The notes: generated by a model not told the origin, from the sequence alone. Counted from the stretch's first letter, positions 9,851 to 22,930 are shown. The stretch: DNA of 64,000 nucleotides from Laguncularia racemosa (GCA_037954665.1 JBBMOL010000016.1:6882001-6946000), one strand, 5' to 3'. Program-made: numbers and translations.

Positions 9851-11599
9851 AATAAGACTTATAAACATAGCTTAAATGATACAAATTGAAATTTAGTAAG
9901 CAATCAAACTTTCACTAGAGTAAGAACAAATACTTCTAAGTCATGAACTTTAGCCTTCTTCTAATCTTAAGAATCTTATTTTACTAGATAAGAGTACTTT
10001 GATTTAGAATTAGAAGACTATAAATCATTCATTTAAAGTAATCGGAGGGAAGATTCATTTGGTTGAAATAGAACTAAACATACCTAAACTAGTCTTAAAT
10101 TACACATGCCTCAATTCTTTACTAAGCAAGCTAGAAAATGATATCTTGTACATTAATTTCTCTTCCCACTTTGGTATCATTCAAAGGCATACTTTATCCT
10201 TCTAACTTCCCTCAAATATCTAACTAAGAAAAATGTGAACAAGTTTAAAAATAGGTTTTGTGTTGTAATAGCTGTAGGGGTAATAAGTCGAGAGTTAGGT
10301 TCAAAAATTTACAACTCCCTTCTCTTTTCCTCTTGATTCTCACCAGCTTTTCCCTTTCACTCTCATCTCATCTTTCATTTTCCACTTTGATTACTCTATT
10401 TCCATATTCTAAAGACCACGCCATAACCATATTTCCTTTATCAAATGCATTTGATAAAGCTTTTAGAAGAAGCTTTAGGTTTCTTACTAGAAACCACTTT
10501 CTTCTTCTAAAAATGGACTATGCCATCCACTTTGCCACCTCCATTCTTTTCCTATTCCACATCAAATTCACCTATCCCTATTAAAGAAAACAAAAGCTAC
10601 TATTATCTCCAAGTTTCATGTCTTCAACCTTCCAACATTTTTCAAAAAGTGCAAGCTCTAGTTGTTTCTAGTTAAAGGTAAGCAAAACTTCTTGCCAACT
10701 TATTTTTGCCTAAGCATAAGTGTCTATGACAAATTTACTCTTTTCTTACTCCTAATAACATAAGTTAGGTTTCTAGATTCAAGAAAAGAACATCCAAGTC
10801 AAGACCTATAAGGTGAATCAATAGCCCCTTCCATAAGCTATATTATTCCCATTTAAAATATCGTTGTACTAGGTTTTTCTTATGGCAAACCTATCTCAAG
10901 AAGTGGTTGATAGAAATGAAGCATCCTAGAATCCTAGATCACCTTCCCTCAACAAGTAAGATCTTTCCTTACTATCTTATTTTGTTTAATATTAGTATCT
11001 TTAACTTAACTACTCCATGATTGTTAATAAAAACCAATTTAAAAGAAGCCACAAACCTTAATTAAGCATCTTAACCAACTATTTTTTCTAATAATTTAAG
11101 ATTTTGAGTGACTATCATAATCCTTTAAATGGGCATAAAGATTTATGAACATCCTACTAACAAATTCTAAAAGAATAGAAATATACAAGTGGATAAATCC
11201 ATGCTATTAACATCATAAGGACTTATCTTGAAAGCTTACCTTTATAATTCTTTATGACTATTGGGACCAAACATTGGACATGACCTATTTCTAAGACCAT
11301 GGTGTTTATGGGCTTATTTCATAATGACTAGACTTATTATGAGGATAGAAAAAGGACTACTATGGACAAGACCCAAACTAGACCTATTTTTAGACCTTTT
11401 GATGATTAGACTTGATATGGACATTATGGGTGTATGAGTTTGAGTGCGAGGGTCACTTACGTATTGTATGAGAACACACTATACATGGCTAAATGAGAGA
11501 AGCAACACATATGTAGATGATCAAGGATGAATGAGATAGGGAAGAGGAGTAGGCAATCTCAAACATGCTTAAGTGCTCTAGTGACAGGTCAGTTTTCTT

Positions 11600-13454
11600 T
11601 AATATTTTGTGTTTTTTTATCTTTTGAGAGAAAATTCTAGTAGAATAACAACGTTTCCCCCAAAAGTTCTCCCTTTTAAGTGAAGATGCCTTAAGTATTT
11701 ATAAGGTCTGGCTATGAATCTCATCTACTAGATAGTGATGGTGATTGACAATCACGAGTAAATGAGCTCGAGGCCATTAAAGGTCTTTTATGAATCTAAG
11801 CCCATTAAAGGCCTTTAATGTGCAAGTATTATTGAGAAAGATTGGATTAGACCGGCCAATCCAATGAGTCCTACTCCAAGCTCATTATGCTAAATCTTCT
11901 TTGATCATTGTAAGTTATGAACTTGACTTTTTGAACCCTGTCACCTCAGCCTATAAAAGTCAAATCTATTAAAATATTAGGCTAAAAGCTCATAAATCGA
12001 ATTTAGCCCTCTACATTTTATCCTTTGAGCAAAGTCCTTCAAACGGGATCGAAGGGCTTTGGGCATTAATTGAACCTTTTAAATGGCTATGATATCATCC
12101 GTTGCATGTGCACTCATAATAACTACACTATCGCCAAGATGTATATAAGAAAAGTTCATTCCTTACTGACCTATAATATAGAAGCGTAGCACTATGCTAC
12201 AATATAACTTAATATTACATTAGTGCATAAGCTTACAATACTCTTTAATTGTGCATGTCATCTTAGATAAGTTTAAATTTCATTGCCTCCATGTATACAC
12301 TAAGATATTGTTCTATCCTTACTTTATATAGATCGCTCTTCTTGCAGAATTGATGCTCTCATCTTCATACTTGTAGTCTTAATCACCCAACACTAGACAA
12401 AGATAACACACTCTAACTAACAAAAACTTGCTCAAGTAACCAAAATGTCTTGCGAAAATGTCATGCTTGTCTCTTCTAAGTCTTGGGTCCATAAGGTCAT
12501 TGAAGACTTGAAGCATTTCAAGAATAATATCAATGCCCATATGAGTTTTGGTGGCAATAAGGGTAAACTTAAGGGAGAGTTCAAAATTGAAGAAGATAAA
12601 AGACATAGAGCAATTAATTAATTAGATTTTTTTTAGCAATTTTGGATTTGGAATGGGTAGGGGTGGGTTAGGCATTTCAGTGACTTTGAAAAGAAATTTA
12701 AGTTATTTTCTATTCATCAAATAGTATATCATTTGCATGCTCTCACACCTACTTTAACATTTTGCTTCTTTGGCTCAGGTAGTTTGCTTGTTTCTTAAAG
12801 AGTATGGAAAAGGAACAAATGATATCTTAATTTTAGTTGGAGAAATTCAACTTGCAGAAGTTGAATCCATGCCTCTCCAACCTTGATAAGAAGGTATCTA
12901 TAGAATTCCTTCTCAAGAAAAGCACTAATAGGTCTCATCAAGAATGTCTTGCTATTGAGACCTAAATTCCTGAAGAGCCATGTTTGATGAATTCAATCAA
13001 TGACTACCTAAAGAATAGCACCATCCTTATTTAAAGGAAAAAAAGTAAAGGCTTTAAGGTAAAAATAGCCTAGTCTAAACTTCTCAACAGGCAACTTTAT
13101 AGAAGGGCATACCATTTTCCACTCCTTAAATGTCTCTAACCTTCTAAGGTCAAGCACCTGCTTATCGAACTCTATGTTGGAGTATGTAGCAATCACATCT
13201 TGGGTCATGCCTTAGTCATTAAGACACTTCGAGCTGAGTATTACTAGCTTACCATGAAGAGAGATGTCAAGGTAATTGTATAGCAATGGGACAAGTGCCA
13301 AAAGCATGTCCCAATTAACAGCCAGCCAAATAGTACTCTTATGCCAATCATAAGACCATAGCCTTTTGCTTATGGGGACTTGATATTCTTGAACCATTCC
13401 CCAAGATCACAAGTCAATATTAATACATCATCATTGCTATCAATTACATCATAA
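11600..13454. other. 5' end of internal region, no recognised gene
   Basis: Possible TATA-like CCTATAAAAG near 11950 and short minus-strand frames at 13008-13397, none of which I recognise. A short + strand frame from the ATG near 12444 could be a gag scrap, but has no family signature. Confidence 0.35.
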
Positions 13455-14190
13455 ATTGAGCAAAAGTCGAGGCAATAGCTAAAATTACCAAACATAATGT
13501 GGGAGACTTCGTAACCCAAGCTATATTACACTGCTTTGTCATTCCTAGTGCCATTGACACTTATAATGGCACCCAATTTGACAATCCAAGGTTCAAGGAA
13601 TTTTATGCTAAATACGAGATTAAAATCCATTATACTTGGTGAATCTAATGGACAAGTCGAAGCCACTAATAAAGTTATTTTACAAAGCTTCAAGAAAAGA
13701 GTTGATCAAGTAAAGGGAAAGCGAGCTAACGGGCTCCTATACATATTATGGGGGTGTCGAACAACTCCAAGAGCTGCCACAAGCAAGAGTCCCTTCAATC
13801 TTGCCTTCAGCACTGAAGTAATCTTACCATTCGAGCTCAAACTTCCTAACATTGGCACTTGTGACTTAGACTTAGAAGTTAATGAGATTGGTCTTTGAGC
13901 TAATTTCAACTTCCTTGAAGAGCTTAAAGACCAAGCCAATTACAGGGTGGCAGCATATCAGCAATGGGCAACCAAGTATTACAATAAGAAGGTGAAATAT
14001 AAGGTTTTTCGACTAGGAAATTTTGTTTATCAAAAGCTCGATGCCATAGGATTAAGGGAAGGCTAAGGAAAATTAGCCCTAAACTGGGAAAAGCTTGTCT
14101 ATATTTAAAGGATGGTTGGATATAGGGCATATGAGTTAGAAAGACTCAACCAACACCTAATTCTGAAGACATGGAAAGCAAAAAAACCTA
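13455..14190 (+). pseudogene. Gypsy integrase remnant of the decayed element
   Basis: Reading across frames gives the integrase core and C-terminus. Near 13461 it reads VEAIAKITKHNVGDFV, then TYNGTQFDNPRFKEFYAKYE, then NGQVEATNKVILQSFKKR and LYILWGCRTTPRAATSKSPFNLAF. It continues with EELKDQANYRVAAYQQWATKYYNK near 13916-13985 and ends with YELERLNQHL-like residues near 14130-14160. The second catalytic Asp of the DDE triad (normally in SDNG/TDNG) is replaced by Tyr in TYNG, and there are frameshifts near 13640 and stops at 13896 and 14064. The glutamate in QVEATNK is kept. Inactive. Confidence 0.85.
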
Positions 14191-15074
14191 TGCCCATATT
14201 TTGAATATGTTTTAGGATATATGTTAAACAAGGTTTAATCATTATTTTTGTTGCAAACATTTCTATTATCCAATGGAATTACAATTTGCATTCATTATTT
14301 GCAATGATAATGTTTAATTTGTCTTATAGAAGTACACAAAACTAAAACTTAATGACAAAAATGATGTGATTAACAAGTAACACAAATAAAGTTCTAGGCC
14401 TCATTTAGGTAACAAGATGCATTAAGAAACTACACTAGATATAAAGTAAACAAGCACCTACCCCCATGTGGACAAACTGGTTGAACTTGTACAACAAACC
14501 AACACGAGGAGTCTCTTCACCAACTTAGCTTAAGCCTGAGCAATGAAGATACTCTGCTTAAGGAATTAAATCCCTACTCACACATTAATCGATTAGACCT
14601 AAAATTGATCAACGGTGTCTTGTGCTAATCAAACCTTGAAATTGATCTACAATGTGACATGCGATCAAATTAAAACTAATCTATAGAAATAATGTTTGAT
14701 CAAAATATACTTTGATCCATGGACACATCTTATATAATAACATTCAAATTAATAATAAAGACAAATAAGCAAGTCCTTTTGATTAAACAAAAAAAATATT
14801 ACTAGGCTTAGGAGTCAATATACCAACCTTTTACAAGTTCAAACAAAAATCAAAAGCAAACCTAAAAACTAAAACAAAGCAAATGCACTCAGATCAACTG
14901 GAAATATTGTCTCCAAGGTTATAGGTTAGCTTAGGCATTTCCTCCATAAATTACACGGGAAGTTGGTCTATTGGTTTCTCTTTCGAGGGAACAAGAAGAT
15001 AGTCTTTTTGTTGCTCCAACAAGAGAAGGGGAGCATATTCGCCTGGAGGAGGCAAAGGCATTTATTATTTATTC
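14191..15074 (+). other. 3' UTR of the decayed gypsy element
   Basis: Non-coding. Around 14588-14725 are three to four faint ~43-bp repeats around TTGATC(A/T)A-type words. Ends at the polypurine tract. Confidence 0.5.
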
Positions 15075-15096
15075 AGGGGAAGAGGAGGGGGAGGTA
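15075..15096 (+). other. Polypurine tract before the 3' LTR
   Basis: GGGGAAGAGGAGGGGGAGGTA directly precedes TGTGAAACCCTA, so it fixes the start of the 3' LTR. Confidence 0.85.
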
Positions 15097-18000
15097 TGTG
15101 AAACCCTAAAAGATTGGGTAGTTTCTAATGTTTAAATTAATTAAGACAACTACTTAACATATCAATAAAGTGGAATATAGCACCCTAATTTTTTTTTTAA
15201 ACCACTAAAGTTATGAACTATACATTCTTAAGCCTTATTTCAACACTAACCATAGAATGTTTATTCCTATATTTATACTTATCCAATCTAATCTAAATGA
15301 TAGTACTACACTATATCCAAATTATTGTCAAAAGAAAAGATACTAAAACTAAGCTTAAATAATTCGATTAATCTAAGGATTAACTTAGGTCAATTCTTAC
15401 ACAATTTTAATCTTATCTTAATCCTAATTAACTAAAGCTTAAAACTACAAGGATCATAGGAAGCTCTAATTGGTATAACCAATTAAAGTCTTGAAGACAA
15501 AGGTAAATTATCTTCCCATACACTCTTTTAAATCCTTAAGAAATAATCATCATAATTTTACCTGACTCGATTAAGGATTAAATGACTTCTAAAACTATAT
15601 AGTTAGAGTAACTAAAAAAGAGCTAATCTAGTTAAAATCCAATCAAATTAATCTAACTAATAGTCACATAACTAAGAGTTAAAGGAGGCTTGAAGTTTGA
15701 AAAGTCTAAACTAAAATTCTCATCTTCTAGTTGTCACTTTAGGATAGATTTTTAGCCAATTATAAGTGTAATCTTATCTTTATGACAAGATTTCAAAGAC
15801 AAATCTTAACTAAATTTAAAAAGACATCACAAAAGTTGAAAATTCCACATAAACTTTGAAAATTCAACTCTCTTAACTGCCACTTCTAGAAGAGAAATCT
15901 TGCTCAATCATTTTCAAGAGTAATTTTATCTTTAAGATGAGAATTCAAAGATAAACATTGACAAATACAAGAAGACAACAGATCAAAAGATTGAAGAATA
16001 CAAGCAAGACATGTCTTATAACATACACAATACACTGCAACATAGACATCTCTTCTTTTCTTCTAGTTATCACTTTCAAGACATGTTTTACACTAACTAA
16101 AACATCTTATGAAGAATATATACTTGATAGATGTTCCAATATCCTAAATTTTTAGAGATTATATCATCAGTCAGATTAAATAAGGTTAAAAAACTATAAT
16201 TAACTTAATAAACCAAGAATTGACTTGAGTCAACTTAATCAACACATGAGTTAACTTGAGTTAACTCGCTTAAAAACAAAGAATTGACTTAGGTCAACTC
16301 CATATCATATAAGGAAAGACTTGAGTTAACTTAGATCTACCAGTATAAAGACCCAAGTTGACTTAAATAAATTGAAGTAGATGCTTGAGTTGACTTGAGT
16401 CTACTTGAGTAATGGCGTAAGTTGACTTGCACACGAAATTGAGTAAACTAAGCTAATTTCAAACTCATGAGATGAATTTTAACAAAAGCCTTGGTAATTT
16501 AGGCATATAAATCAAAATTGAATTCCACAAGAGAAACCACAACTTCTATGCTATACAAGTTAGCACCAACCCCTTCTTCATTCCCTTTCACTTTCATTTT
16601 CAATAAACTAATTCAATCTTAAACCAAGCTAATTAATGACAAGAAGATCCTTACTCTATCTAAACTATCTTATGGAGAAAAAAAAATGAAAAGTGTGAAT
16701 AAGAAGTGTAAACAAGTGTGAAAAAAAGTATGAACAAGGAGTGTAAACAAGTGTAAAACCAAGTATGAAAACTTGATGGATTTAGCTAAGAAATAAAATT
16801 TGAAGATCACAACTTCCATCCCTATTATACATCCATCTTCTTTTTAATTTTGAAATCAATCTGAAATTGAGCTAAATGATATCCATTAACTCTATACTCT
16901 ACCTCAATCATCATAACAATAAATGATATGAAAACTCAAACTCGGTTGACTTAAGTCAACTCTTGAATAAAAAGAGGAGACTTGAATCAACTAAAGATAA
17001 GATGTAGTTGACTTGATTCAACTCCTGTTTAACTTGCCTACATTTTAACTAAATTAAAAATACTAATTAGATAAGACTCAAAAGTATAAGATTAATAAGA
17101 TTAATCAAGATTTAGTGGTTAATAAAATTCTTGATATAGCAAGAATAATTTTCTTTAGAACATGACCTATAAAACTCTTCCAATCTTCAAGATTCGATCC
17201 TATTAAGTATAGGTACTTTCATTAAGGATTAGAAGACTTTTGAAACCATTTAGTTAAAATAACCAAAGAGATCATTTATTCGGTAAAATTTGAGTCAAAC
17301 TCATCTAATTTAAACCACATCTTTCATATAATTTTGGCTTTAATTTTAGGCAGATTTTGTCATCTAAAATCACCAAAAATCTGATATAAATGTACTTCTA
17401 AATGACTAGTAAAATTGACCATAGTTTAGATGAATTAATAGATAAAACAACTAAGTGATTTCTCCATTAATAGTGATAGGTTTCTTTTCAAATATGGCAT
17501 GGAACTTAAGCAAATTTTTCTTCCTTCTTACTCCATTCAAAGCTTTTTAGGTACACCACTTTATAAGAAGACAAAACCCACCCTCTGTATAATTAAGTTA
17601 CCTAGTCAATGAAAGTAAATTTTCTCTTCATTTCCCTTTATATGCACCAACTATTCCTCACTTTAACTTCCATTTCTTACTTTATTCTTTCAATTTCATC
17701 TTTCCATCGTCCATTTTCATTAGAAAACAATAACAACTCTGTCAATAAGTCCTACAAATCACTTTTAAAAGAAAACAACCATCTCTTCCTAACTTTCAAC
17801 CATTTTCTTCCAATCAAAGTGTGAAGGGACCACTAGTTCAATATCAATATCATCATCTATTCTAAGAAGACAATACTTATGCAAAAGGTAAGGAACCAAC
17901 TTTCCAAGAATTTGTTTTATTTCTTGAAGATTAGATATTAAATCCTTTTAACTATCTTGAAATATGAATCATTTCCATAAGTTTTCTTCAAGTGTTCCAT

Positions 18001-18650
18001 CACAAGGTAACTTCTACTACATCTTTAGCTAATCTCACCATAATCTCTATTAAAAGTTTGTGTAAGCTACTAACTGCTATCTATATTTGCCAAATCTTAT
18101 AGGTCAAGTCTCTTGTTGAAGTTAGGATTCATTTTCCTAACACAAAATATTGTTCTTTACTCTTTCTAATTAATCTATGTTAAAGTAGCTCTTAATATGT
18201 TTTGGTTGTGATTAAGAATAATAACATAGATAAATGACTAATTAGGTTCTTAAAGGACATTAAAATACTAGAGACACCTTTATAAAACTTGATGTTTTAG
18301 TAAAATAGATTAATTCATTCTTATAGAAAAGACTATAACAAACCATATCTTTAAAGCTTATAAAACTCTTCTTAAAGGACTATATCTATTCTCTAAATGT
18401 CTTTGACCTATTCTTGATTTTTTGACATATGAAGACTTGTGACATGATTTTAGATTCATTGATGCCTTTCGACCTATTCTTAAACATATGTTTGGACTTT
18501 TATGACATGATTTGATAACAAGACTTACTATATAGGAAGACCCAAATGAGGATTACAAACATGGACCTCAGCATATGGACCTTTGATTATGGACTTTGGA
18601 CTAATCATCAAAACAAAAATCTCAAAATTTTTATACTAAAAGACTTCTTA
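15097..18650 (+). repeat. 3' LTR of the decayed gypsy element
   Basis: Begins TGTGAAACCCTAAAAGATTGGG and follows the 5' LTR at 7852 in order, with many indels. The end near 18650 is only where similarity fades. The divergence between the two LTRs points to an old insertion. Confidence 0.65.
16205..17050 (+). repeat. TTGACTTGAGT interspersed array (3' LTR copy)
   Basis: Same words as at 9050-9850, for example GAATTGACTTGAGTCAACTT near 16218. Copies cluster at 16205-16435 and 16945-17030. Confidence 0.65.
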
Positions 18651-19285
18651 AGACTTGGGGTTTAGAAACGAGAATGTTAGTTTAGTATATCTTAACTATT
18701 CATATACACATTCTTTTATGTTTACTCATTTAGGTGATTCAGACAAAAGTTTGTCTCTTCTAGAAGATTATTACGATGCTTAGATTAGGCTAGGTGAGCA
18801 CCATCGATGATTACCACTTGCTTATGCTTGTAATATTAGTTGCACCTAAATATTGTGAATAATTGGATCCATGCATGTGACATATGCGTGCTTGATAAAT
18901 TGGTTGAATGAAATCTTGCTGAAATGGAGAATTTATTTATGATTGTTAATATGTTGAATGTTTGCTGAGTGTCTAAAAGTTTAGTTGATCTCCTATAAAT
19001 TGATACTAAGAATATTGAAATGACAAAGTAAAATAAGATATGCATAGAATCCTCACATCTACTCCCCTCTTTGCCATCACAATCACACAAGTAATAGAAG
19101 GATGTCTTAAGTCAAGGTCCTATTTTGTCAATACAAATTAGGTGATGTGAGGATCATCATGTATTGATAAGATCTAAGTCCATCATATTATTTTAGGCTT
19201 AGATATATCTAGAGGTGTAGTTACTAGGAAAACACTTTCATTTCATTCTCATAGTTGGGGGATCATTCCCTTATATTGTAAATTT
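18651..19285. other. Unassigned spacer
   Basis: No family recognised. A minus-strand frame at 18836-19090 has no signature I know. Confidence 0.4.
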
Positions 19286-20036
19286 TTAGCTTAGAGTGGA
19301 ACCAATAATTCTTAAGGCATTGAGTAGCAAAAAATGTATGCTAAGTGATTTGTAAATCTAGTTTGCCTAGACTTTGATGGAACTACAAGATCTCCAACCA
19401 AAGGTCAAAGCAAAAGTAAATTATATCCTTAAACTTCATGTGGTTTTCAAATAGCCACGTGTGATGTATTCATATGGTTGCTCACGTATTGCATATAATT
19501 ATGAAAACTTATTTGTTTTGCTTGAAAGGTGGTTTTGAAGTGGTATCTCACTAAGCTAGATGTAACTTACAACCCACTAATTTTTTTTGTAAGTTAATAT
19601 GAAAGTTGGGAATGGGTTAGGCTCAAGTGATGAGAGTGTTTCAAACTCAAGGCTTAAAGGTGGATATAGAATTAGAAAATAATTAAAAACCTAGGATGAG
19701 AAATAAAAAAAACTTTGTAAAGTTTTTTATTTTAAAACTTTATCATCTTCAATACTCATTAGAACCAATGTTTTTTTAAATGTTTTAATCACCTAATTTT
19801 ACTAGGTGGTGGGGAAATACTAATTCTTTGTGGTTTTAGCAAACCGTAGAACATTGGATCCCATAAAGTATTTCCTATATAATCAATTATATATGTATTA
19901 CCAATAAATGTAAGAAAAGATTATGTAAACAAAGTCTTAGAAACTCTGACTTATAAAGCGGTTTTCATATTATAGTTATACACGTGATATGATAACTTTC
20001 AAGCATTTCTACTAAGCCCCTTATAAGGTCGTTACA
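19286..20036 (-). repeat. Decayed LTR-like repeat, copy 2
   Basis: Direct-repeat partner of 5199-5935. On the minus strand it starts TGTAACGACCTTATAAGGGG at 20036, a common plant gypsy LTR start. It abuts the integrase end of the minus-strand gypsy element but does not resemble that element's 5' LTR (24574-27008). Confidence 0.6.
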
Positions 20037-20049
20037 AGGTAGGTCTTCC

Positions 20050-20991
20050 ACGATGATGACACTAGGCAACAAAAGTGCTTTATCATCCTCTTAGTCTTCA
20101 GCCTCCACCACCACCCTTTTAGCCTCCAATTTCTCTTGTTCCTTTAGAGGGGTATATGGCTCACCAATTCTAGTCCCAACATCTTCCTTTCTCCCATTTC
20201 ATCCTAGTATAACGGAAACCTGCATTTTCTTCTATATAGAGCCTTATAAAGAGCCATTTGGATAATTACCTGATAGCTATTATTATAAACAAACTCAACC
20301 AAATGTATGTGCTCATTCCAGTTACCTTAAAAATCCAGTGCACATTCTCTAAACAAATCTTTTAAAATTTGTATGGTCCTTTCAAATTGCCCATCCATCT
20401 AAGGGTGAAATGCAATCCTAAACTGCAGTTTTGTGCCCAAAGCTTTATGTAAGTTATTACAAAATCTACTTACAAATCTCGTGTCTCTATTAGAAGTTAT
20501 GGTTACTAGCACTCCATGCACTCTTACTATTTCTTAAATATATATCTAAGCTAGTTTATCTAGTTTATATTCCATTATGATAGGTAGAAAATAAGTAGAT
20601 TTGGTTAGTTGATGTATAATTACCCAAACTGCATCTTGCTTCTCTTTAGTATTTGAAAGAGTCGTAACAAAGTCCATTGTCACGTGCTCCCATTTCTACT
20701 CTAGTACTGGAAGAGGCTATAATTCTCCAACTAGCCTTTGATGCTCAGTTATGATCTGTTGACAAGTTTGGCATCAAGCTATATACTCAGCTATTTCTCT
20801 TTTCATATTCCTCTACCAATAGTGACTCTTCATGTCCTTATACATTTTGGTACTTTTAGGATGGATTGTATAGGTTGAATAGTATGCCTTTTTTATTATC
20901 TCCTTCCCCAGTTCCACATCCCTATCATGCATAATCTTGTTCCATATCTTAAGATCCCCTCTATGTCCATATTGAATTCAAGAGTCTTACT
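20050..20991 (-). pseudogene. Integrase remnant of the minus-strand gypsy element
   Basis: Minus-strand pieces include the zinc-binding end (AEYIA-CQTCQQIITEHQR near 20730-20790) and the core start WEHVTMDFVTTLSNT (near 20640-20690, first catalytic Asp). They continue with SNRDTRFVSRF near 20470-20505 (second Asp) and GQFERTIQILKDLFRECALDF near 20330-20395 (catalytic Glu). All three DDE residues are still readable, but stops interrupt the frame, for example after the HYW motif and after AFHP. The region beyond, down to 20050, would hold the C-terminal tail; a chromodomain is not clearly visible. Confidence 0.8.
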
Positions 20992-21489
20992 CTATTCCAT
21001 CTTACTCTTGATCTCTTGTATATCTTTATCCTTCCAGCCATTCTTGATTCTATCCACTAAGATTGGTTGTATGCATAAAGTGGTCATTTTTGCTCCCACT
21101 TCTTGAGTTAAAACATCTGACTCTAGCTTACATCTATCATCCAATAACCCCCGCTGTAAAGTGATAAGAGTAGCAACATTACCTTGTTTCTTTCTACTGA
21201 TGGCATTTGTCACCACATTAGTTTTTCCTAAATGGTACTGGATTTCCAGGTCATAGTCTTTGATCGGTTCCAAACATCTCCTCTACCTTGTGTTCAACTC
21301 CTTCTGTGTGAAAATATATTCTAAGCTCTTGCGATCAATGAAGATCCTGCACTTTTCTCCAAATAGGTAGTGCCTTAATAATTTTAAGGCTAGTATTACT
21401 ACTGCTAACTCCAAGTCATAAGTTGGATAATTCTTCTCATAAGGCTTTGGTTGGCAAAATGCATGTGCTAGTAGTTGCTTACCCTGCAT
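20992..21489 (-). pseudogene. RNase H domain of the minus-strand gypsy element
   Basis: Two frames, 21283-21489 and 20992-21273, together encode the RNase H domain and the linker to integrase. Readable motifs are LLAHAFCQPKPYEKNYPTYD, HYLFGEKCRIFIDRKSLEYI, FTQKELNTR, then IKDYDLEIQYHLGKTNVVTN. In active relatives the last reads ADALSRK; here it is TNAISRK. The two frames are separated by a small frameshift near 21275-21283. Confidence 0.85.
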
Positions 21490-22525
21490 TAATACAGATC
21501 CTAACCCCTAGGCTAAGGCATCACTATATATAGTAAATTCTTCCCTACTCTTAGGTAATGCCAAAACTGGTGCTGACACAAGCTTCTCCTTGAGTGTCTA
21601 GAAACTGGCTTCACATCTATTATCCTACTCAAACTTCACATTCTTCTGTGCCGACCTAGTGAGAAGAGTTATTATCTTAGAGAATCCCTCAACAAACCTT
21701 ATGTAGTAGCCTGCCAGACCTAGGAAGCTTCTTATATCTATTATTGTCTTTGGTTTGTGCCAATCTATTACAGTTCTCACCTTTCCTAGGTCTACAAATA
21801 TTCCATCTTTGTTAACTACACGACCGAAACCACTTGCCCCAACCAAAATTCACATATATATCATCTTTCTTCTTGTAACCTATCCAATATCAATAGGAAG
21901 TGCCTTTCATGTTCTTCATTGCTTTTTTAGTATATCAAGATATTTTCTATGAAAACGATTGCAAATTTATCTAGAAAGTCCATGAATACTCTATTCATTA
22001 AATCCATGAATGTTGTAGGTGCGTTGGTCAATCCGAAGGGCATCACTGAAAATTCATGGTGCCCATATCAGGTTTTGAAGGTCGTTTTTTTTTTATGTCT
22101 CCTTCCTTAATTCTTAACAGGTGGTACCTTAATCTCAAGTCTATTTTAGAAAATGCTTGAGTTCCTTTGTTCTTAATAGTGATCCGATTCAACTCTCCAT
22201 AATCTATGTAGAGCCTCATGTTTCCATCCTTCTTCTTGACAAAAAGGACTGGTGTACCCTAGAGAGATACTCTAGGTCTTATGAAACCCTTATCTTATAG
22301 ATCTTGCAACTATTTTCTAAGTTCCTCCAATTCAACTGACGCCATCCTATATACCGATTTTGATATTAGTATAGTACCATGTACCAAATCAATACTAAAT
22401 TCTATCTCTCTAACTGAGAGTAAACTAGGAAGGTTTTTTGGAAACACTTCTAAAAACTCTCTCACTATAAGCACCACTTTCAATTTTGTTTCTTCACTAG
22501 CTTCAGTTGTTATAGTTGCTAGCAT
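21490..22525 (-). pseudogene. Reverse transcriptase domain of the minus-strand gypsy element
   Basis: It starts near 22525 with the pre-RT segment (REFLEVFPKNLPSLLSVREIEFSIDL) and YRMA. Further left it holds FVKKKDGNMRLYIDYGE-like residues (22200-22250), the catalytic region FAIVFIENILIY (near 21930-21965), and NKDGIFVDLGKVRTVIDW followed by SFLGLAGYYIRFVEGFSK (21670-21800). The normal FIDDILIY motif is changed to FIEN, so both catalytic aspartates are lost. Several stops and frameshifts. Confidence 0.85.
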
Positions 22526-22567
22526 ATTGCTTCCTCACAACTCATAAGTGGGTAATCCAGTTGGTCT

Positions 22568-22930
22568 CTAAGCTTCCAACTTATACTCAAAGTAATCCTC
22601 CTCAAGTATGTTAAACTGTACTATCATGTTGTGACAGTCAATGGCGACATGGTATTTTAACAACCTGTTGACTCCCAGTATAATGTCAAACTCCACCTTC
22701 TTTACTATCAAGAGATCTGCTAACATCACCCTGCCCTGTATCTCTATCCCTACTCTTTTACAAATTCTATTTATCTTTCCTCTAACTCCCAAAGGAGTAC
22801 TAACAACTAAATTGTCATCCATATTCTCAACACCCAATGCACATTCACATACAAAATTTTCAAACACACAGGAAATAAATGCACCGATATCAAATAATAC
22901 ATAAGCATTGCAGGCGTATACTTGAAGCAT
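22568..22930 (-). pseudogene. Aspartic protease domain of the minus-strand gypsy element
   Basis: An open frame of 120 codons matches the retropepsin-like protease between gag and RT. It has AYVLFDIGAFISCVFENFV (normally LFDSGATHSFI), a central VMLADLLIVKKVEFDIILGVNRLLKYHVAIDC segment (normally DVILGMDWL), and a tail leading into the RT. The catalytic Asp in LFD is kept; the usual DSG triad is D-I-G. It would cut the Gag-Pol polyprotein in virus-like particles. Confidence 0.8.

Larger units (their letters stand above)
7852..11600 (+). repeat. 5' LTR of the decayed gypsy element
   Basis: Aligns in order with 15097-18650. Examples are the shared start TGTGAAACCCTA, the block GAGCAAACTAAG ... 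AATTTAGGCAT (9477-9545 against 16440-16510), CAACTAATTCAATCATAAACCAAGCTA (9649 against 16609) and the ATTATGAGGA/CTTACTATATAGGA ... AGACCC block (11335-11380 against 18525-18545). The 3' end is uncertain; similarity is lost after about 11450. Confidence 0.65.
7852..18650 (+). mobile_element. Decayed Ty3/gypsy (Tat-like) element with both LTRs
   Basis: Two long direct repeats start with TGTGAAACCCTA (7852 and 15097). They flank an integrase remnant at 13455-14190, and a polypurine tract sits directly before the second one, giving the order 5' LTR, internal, 3' LTR. Most of gag and pol is missing: only ~2 kb or less separates the LTR from the integrase core. The LTR 3' ends, primer site and target duplication could not be fixed, so the right limit is approximate. 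Confidence 0.72.

Noticed and set aside
12379..12606. 75-codon minus-strand frame
   Set aside because: Shadow of a + strand stretch that itself is only a doubtful gag scrap.
13008..13397. Two minus-strand frames as gag or plant mobile domain
   Set aside because: Weak resemblance only; opposite strand to the surrounding element and no diagnostic motif.
7847..19245. ATAGT near 7847 and near 19240 as target duplication of the gypsy element
   Set aside because: The right copy is not preceded by a CA LTR end and lies beyond the detectable 3' LTR.
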